Source: Hemibagrus wyckioides (lineage: Eukaryota; Chordata; Actinopteri; Siluriformes; Bagridae). From it: a DNA stretch of 64,000 nucleotides. Both the position numbers and the translations under genes were made by a program. The stretch's first letter is position 1. Each line of letters starts with the position of its first letter. Positions 61,980 through 64,000 of this stretch are shown here, in pieces. The notes below the pieces were generated by a model, which worked only from the letters and a program-made list of their open reading frames with translations, had not been told where the DNA came from and did no database searches. The DNA is taken from NCBI RefSeq assembly GCF_019097595.1, contig NC_080710.1, positions 16,798,780 through 16,862,779 on the forward strand, read 5' to 3'.

Positions 61980-62100
61980 ATGTTCACATTTTCTTATTTC
62001 TGTTCTCACATCGCTCCCCTCCGCTACACTGATTGGGTTAAATTGGCATCTGGAGAGAAGGCTCCAGAAATGACTATTAATTAAATAGCTGACAGTTTTC
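61980..62100. promoter_or_regulatory. Candidate CNE, small
   Basis: GATTGGGTTAAATTGGC, GACTATTAATTAAATAG and GCTGACAG. Confidence 0.3.
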
Positions 62101-62607
62101 TTGCTGCTTTGTGACATGTGTGTGTGTATGTGTGTGTTATTGTGTACCTTCCACATGCCCTGACCTCAATCATACAGGTAACTGCTACAAATCTGTCAGC
62201 AGACACAACCAGATGTGGCATTTTATTGCCTTGCCATTATCATTTCAGATGACCTGAACTACCTTCACACATCCACTAAGCATCACACTATACTTTATTC
62301 AAGGTACCTTTTATAAAAAAAATAAAGGTGTTTTAATCTAATGATTACAGGATTAATTGTAAGCCTATAAATACAATTTACATTTCAAATTAACAAACTA
62401 AGAAAGTGGCATATCCTCCCACATACAGCTTACTTCTCAGATCACAAACTTACTTTGACGTTTTCACAGAAAAACACTAAACTTTTTTGTTTAATTGTTT
62501 AGAAAAACAACAAAGACTTCACTATTTCTGTTAAATCTTAAGAAACTTCATCCAGTAGGTAGGAGTTCATGTAAATGAATCTTAAGAAACTTTCTCTATT
62601 AACACAA

Positions 62608-62742
<135 letters not shown>

Positions 62743-62762
62743 CTTCCCTTCCGTCTTTTTCA

Positions 62763-62925
62763 GCAAGCACTTTCCAGGTCAGGGTTGCAGTGATTTCAGC
62801 AACTATACTGGAAAACTGGGAGGAAAGCTGGGAATACACTGTGTGTGGGACTACACAACAGTCCATTGCATGGTGCCATGTACTCACATATTCACTCACA
62901 CTTATTTACACCTAGACAGAATGTA
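62763..62925 (-). mobile_element. tRNA-derived SINE-like copy 6 (tail only)
   Basis: CAGGTCAGGGTTGCAGTGAT, CTGGGAATACACTG, CAACAGTCCATTGCATGGTG and TTACACCTAGACAGAATG follow the order of the family tail. It directly adjoins the (TTTC)n array, so the array may have grown beside or at the end of the insertion. Confidence 0.5.
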
Positions 62926-62994
62926 GTATAGTCTTACATGCAAGTCTTGGGACTTTGCAGGAAACCGTAGTCCCTGTAACTATGAGCCAGCAAT

Positions 62995-62996
62995 GT

Positions 62997-63051
<55 letters not shown>
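62995..63051. repeat. (GT)n(GA)n compound microsatellite
   Basis: About 13 GT units run straight into 15 GA units. Confidence 0.95.
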
Positions 63052-63054
<3 letters not shown>

Positions 63055-63228
63055 AATGATTCAGCATACATTGCCCCCAAACACAAATGTAAACCCTTAC
63101 ATAATAACCTGATGATAATGTATTGTGTATATATGTATTGCACTCTTGAAATATAATTGTTATCAATGCATAAGGTTATTATATTAGGTAGGTGGAAAAA
63201 CACAAATACGCATGTATATTGATAGGCA

Positions 63229-63253
63229 TACACACACACACACACACACACAC
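63229..63253. repeat. (CA)n microsatellite
   Basis: Twelve units. Confidence 0.9.
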
Positions 63254-63264
63254 CACCCGGTTAG

Positions 63265-63800
63265 GACCTCTCTTTGGCTCTGTGCCTAGTGAGTGTAATT
63301 TGGATGAGTGCTGCTTGCTTGCCTTTGGGCTCATTAACAACAATATAAACAGTAATTACAGTGATCGCCTAATTAATTCATTAAAAACTGAAGGAAAAAA
63401 GAAAAGCGCTGTATAGTTAAGAAGTGCAAGCAAATCTTTTTCAAAGATAACAATTTTTTTGATAAAGCTATCAGCATAATTAGCAATTACATGTACAAAA
63501 ATGCATTTCTGATAATTAAAAGTGTTTCCTTTTGTGTATTCTTCCCTTCTATTGTTTACAGAGACTTTGTGAAGTCTCCTTTCCCATGTGAATAATTATT
63601 CTCATTCTGATTCTTTTCTGACTGAGATCCATCACCTGATAAATTAAATAAATAAATCTCTTGAATCATTTCTTTTGTTTTGGGAATAATATTCGAGCAC
63701 ATTTCAGTTTGGGGAATGTGACTGTGGCTATAGAGGAGAAAGACCATGAAATTACAATCTCTTCATTATTCGTCTTAATTAGTTTAATTAGTCAATTGTG
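63265..63800. promoter_or_regulatory. Candidate enhancer/CNE cluster at the right edge
   Basis: GGCTCATTAACAACAATATA (SOX-like AACAAT), CAGTAATTACAGTG, CCTAATTAATTCATTAA, GTGAATAATTATTCTC, CTTAATTAGTTTAATTAG and TCAATTGTGG (RUNX-like TGTGG). It probably continues past 64000. Confidence 0.4.
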
Positions 63801-64000
63801 GTAAGTTGAAAAGGATTAACACCCAACAGTAAAGAGGTTGATTAATTGTGGTGTTAGAGATATATGGAAATAATCACAGTTCAAATGAGGTGAAATTAGA
63901 TTGAACTTAACGTTACTGTTACATGATAGTTTGATGGAAAGAAACTTGACGTGGCTTTAAACGTCAATAAATAGGACAGAGACCTTTTCTCTTTAAAACT

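Overview
The window is vertebrate, almost certainly teleost fish, chromosomal DNA. It is AT-rich and carries dozens of microsatellites: (CA)n, (GA)n, (ATCT)n, (TTTC)n, (TAA)n and (AT)n. It also holds worn copies of fish-type Tc1/mariner elements, an L2-type LINE, a Ty3/gypsy element and a tRNA-derived SINE family. It has no operons, ribosome binding sites or CRISPR arrays, and nearly all ORFs are chance or simple-repeat ORFs. The mix of Tc1 ends and SINE type would suit an otophysan such as a catfish or characin, but that is a weak inference.

One gene is certain: id4, an inhibitor-of-DNA-binding HLH protein, on the + strand at about 39.2-41.85 kb. A TATA box (39199-39205) sits in the only CpG-dense stretch. 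Exon 1 codes residues 1-100 (39420-39719), exon 2 codes residues 101-115 and the stop (40106-40153), and a non-coding exon 3 (about 41177-41848) ends at an AATAAA signal. The 115-residue protein keeps the HLH and the destruction box. It has a short, divergent N-terminus. The leader holds four upstream ATGs.

The rest, about 39 kb upstream and 22 kb downstream, is a gene desert. Mammalian ID4 also lies in a large desert rich in conserved non-coding elements. Here, many blocks of 100-600 bp stand out from the AT-rich, repeat-broken background. They have balanced composition and dense homeodomain, POU-octamer, SOX, TCF and E-box words, with no transposon similarity. I mark them as candidate enhancers of id4; conservation could not be tested here.

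Layout: 0.26-0.5 kb SINE; 2.4-6.6 kb candidate enhancers and simple repeats; 7.4-7.8 kb SINE and Tc1 end; 13.0-14.7 kb L2 LINE and SINE; 15.7-16.1 kb LINE-like tail; 17.9-19.3 kb gypsy remnant; 20.9-23.3 kb candidate enhancers; 24.2-24.6 kb dead Tc1 transposase; 26.0-33.0 kb the densest candidate enhancers, including a protein-like minus-strand ORF; 34.3 and 36.1 kb Tc1 ends; 39.0-41.9 kb id4; 44.5-53.1 kb candidate enhancers and long microsatellites; 53.9-54.2 kb a Tc1 deletion derivative; 55.1-63.8 kb more candidate enhancers. I found no unknown multi-gene system. The most interesting material is the promoter and leader of id4 and the putative regulatory landscape around it.
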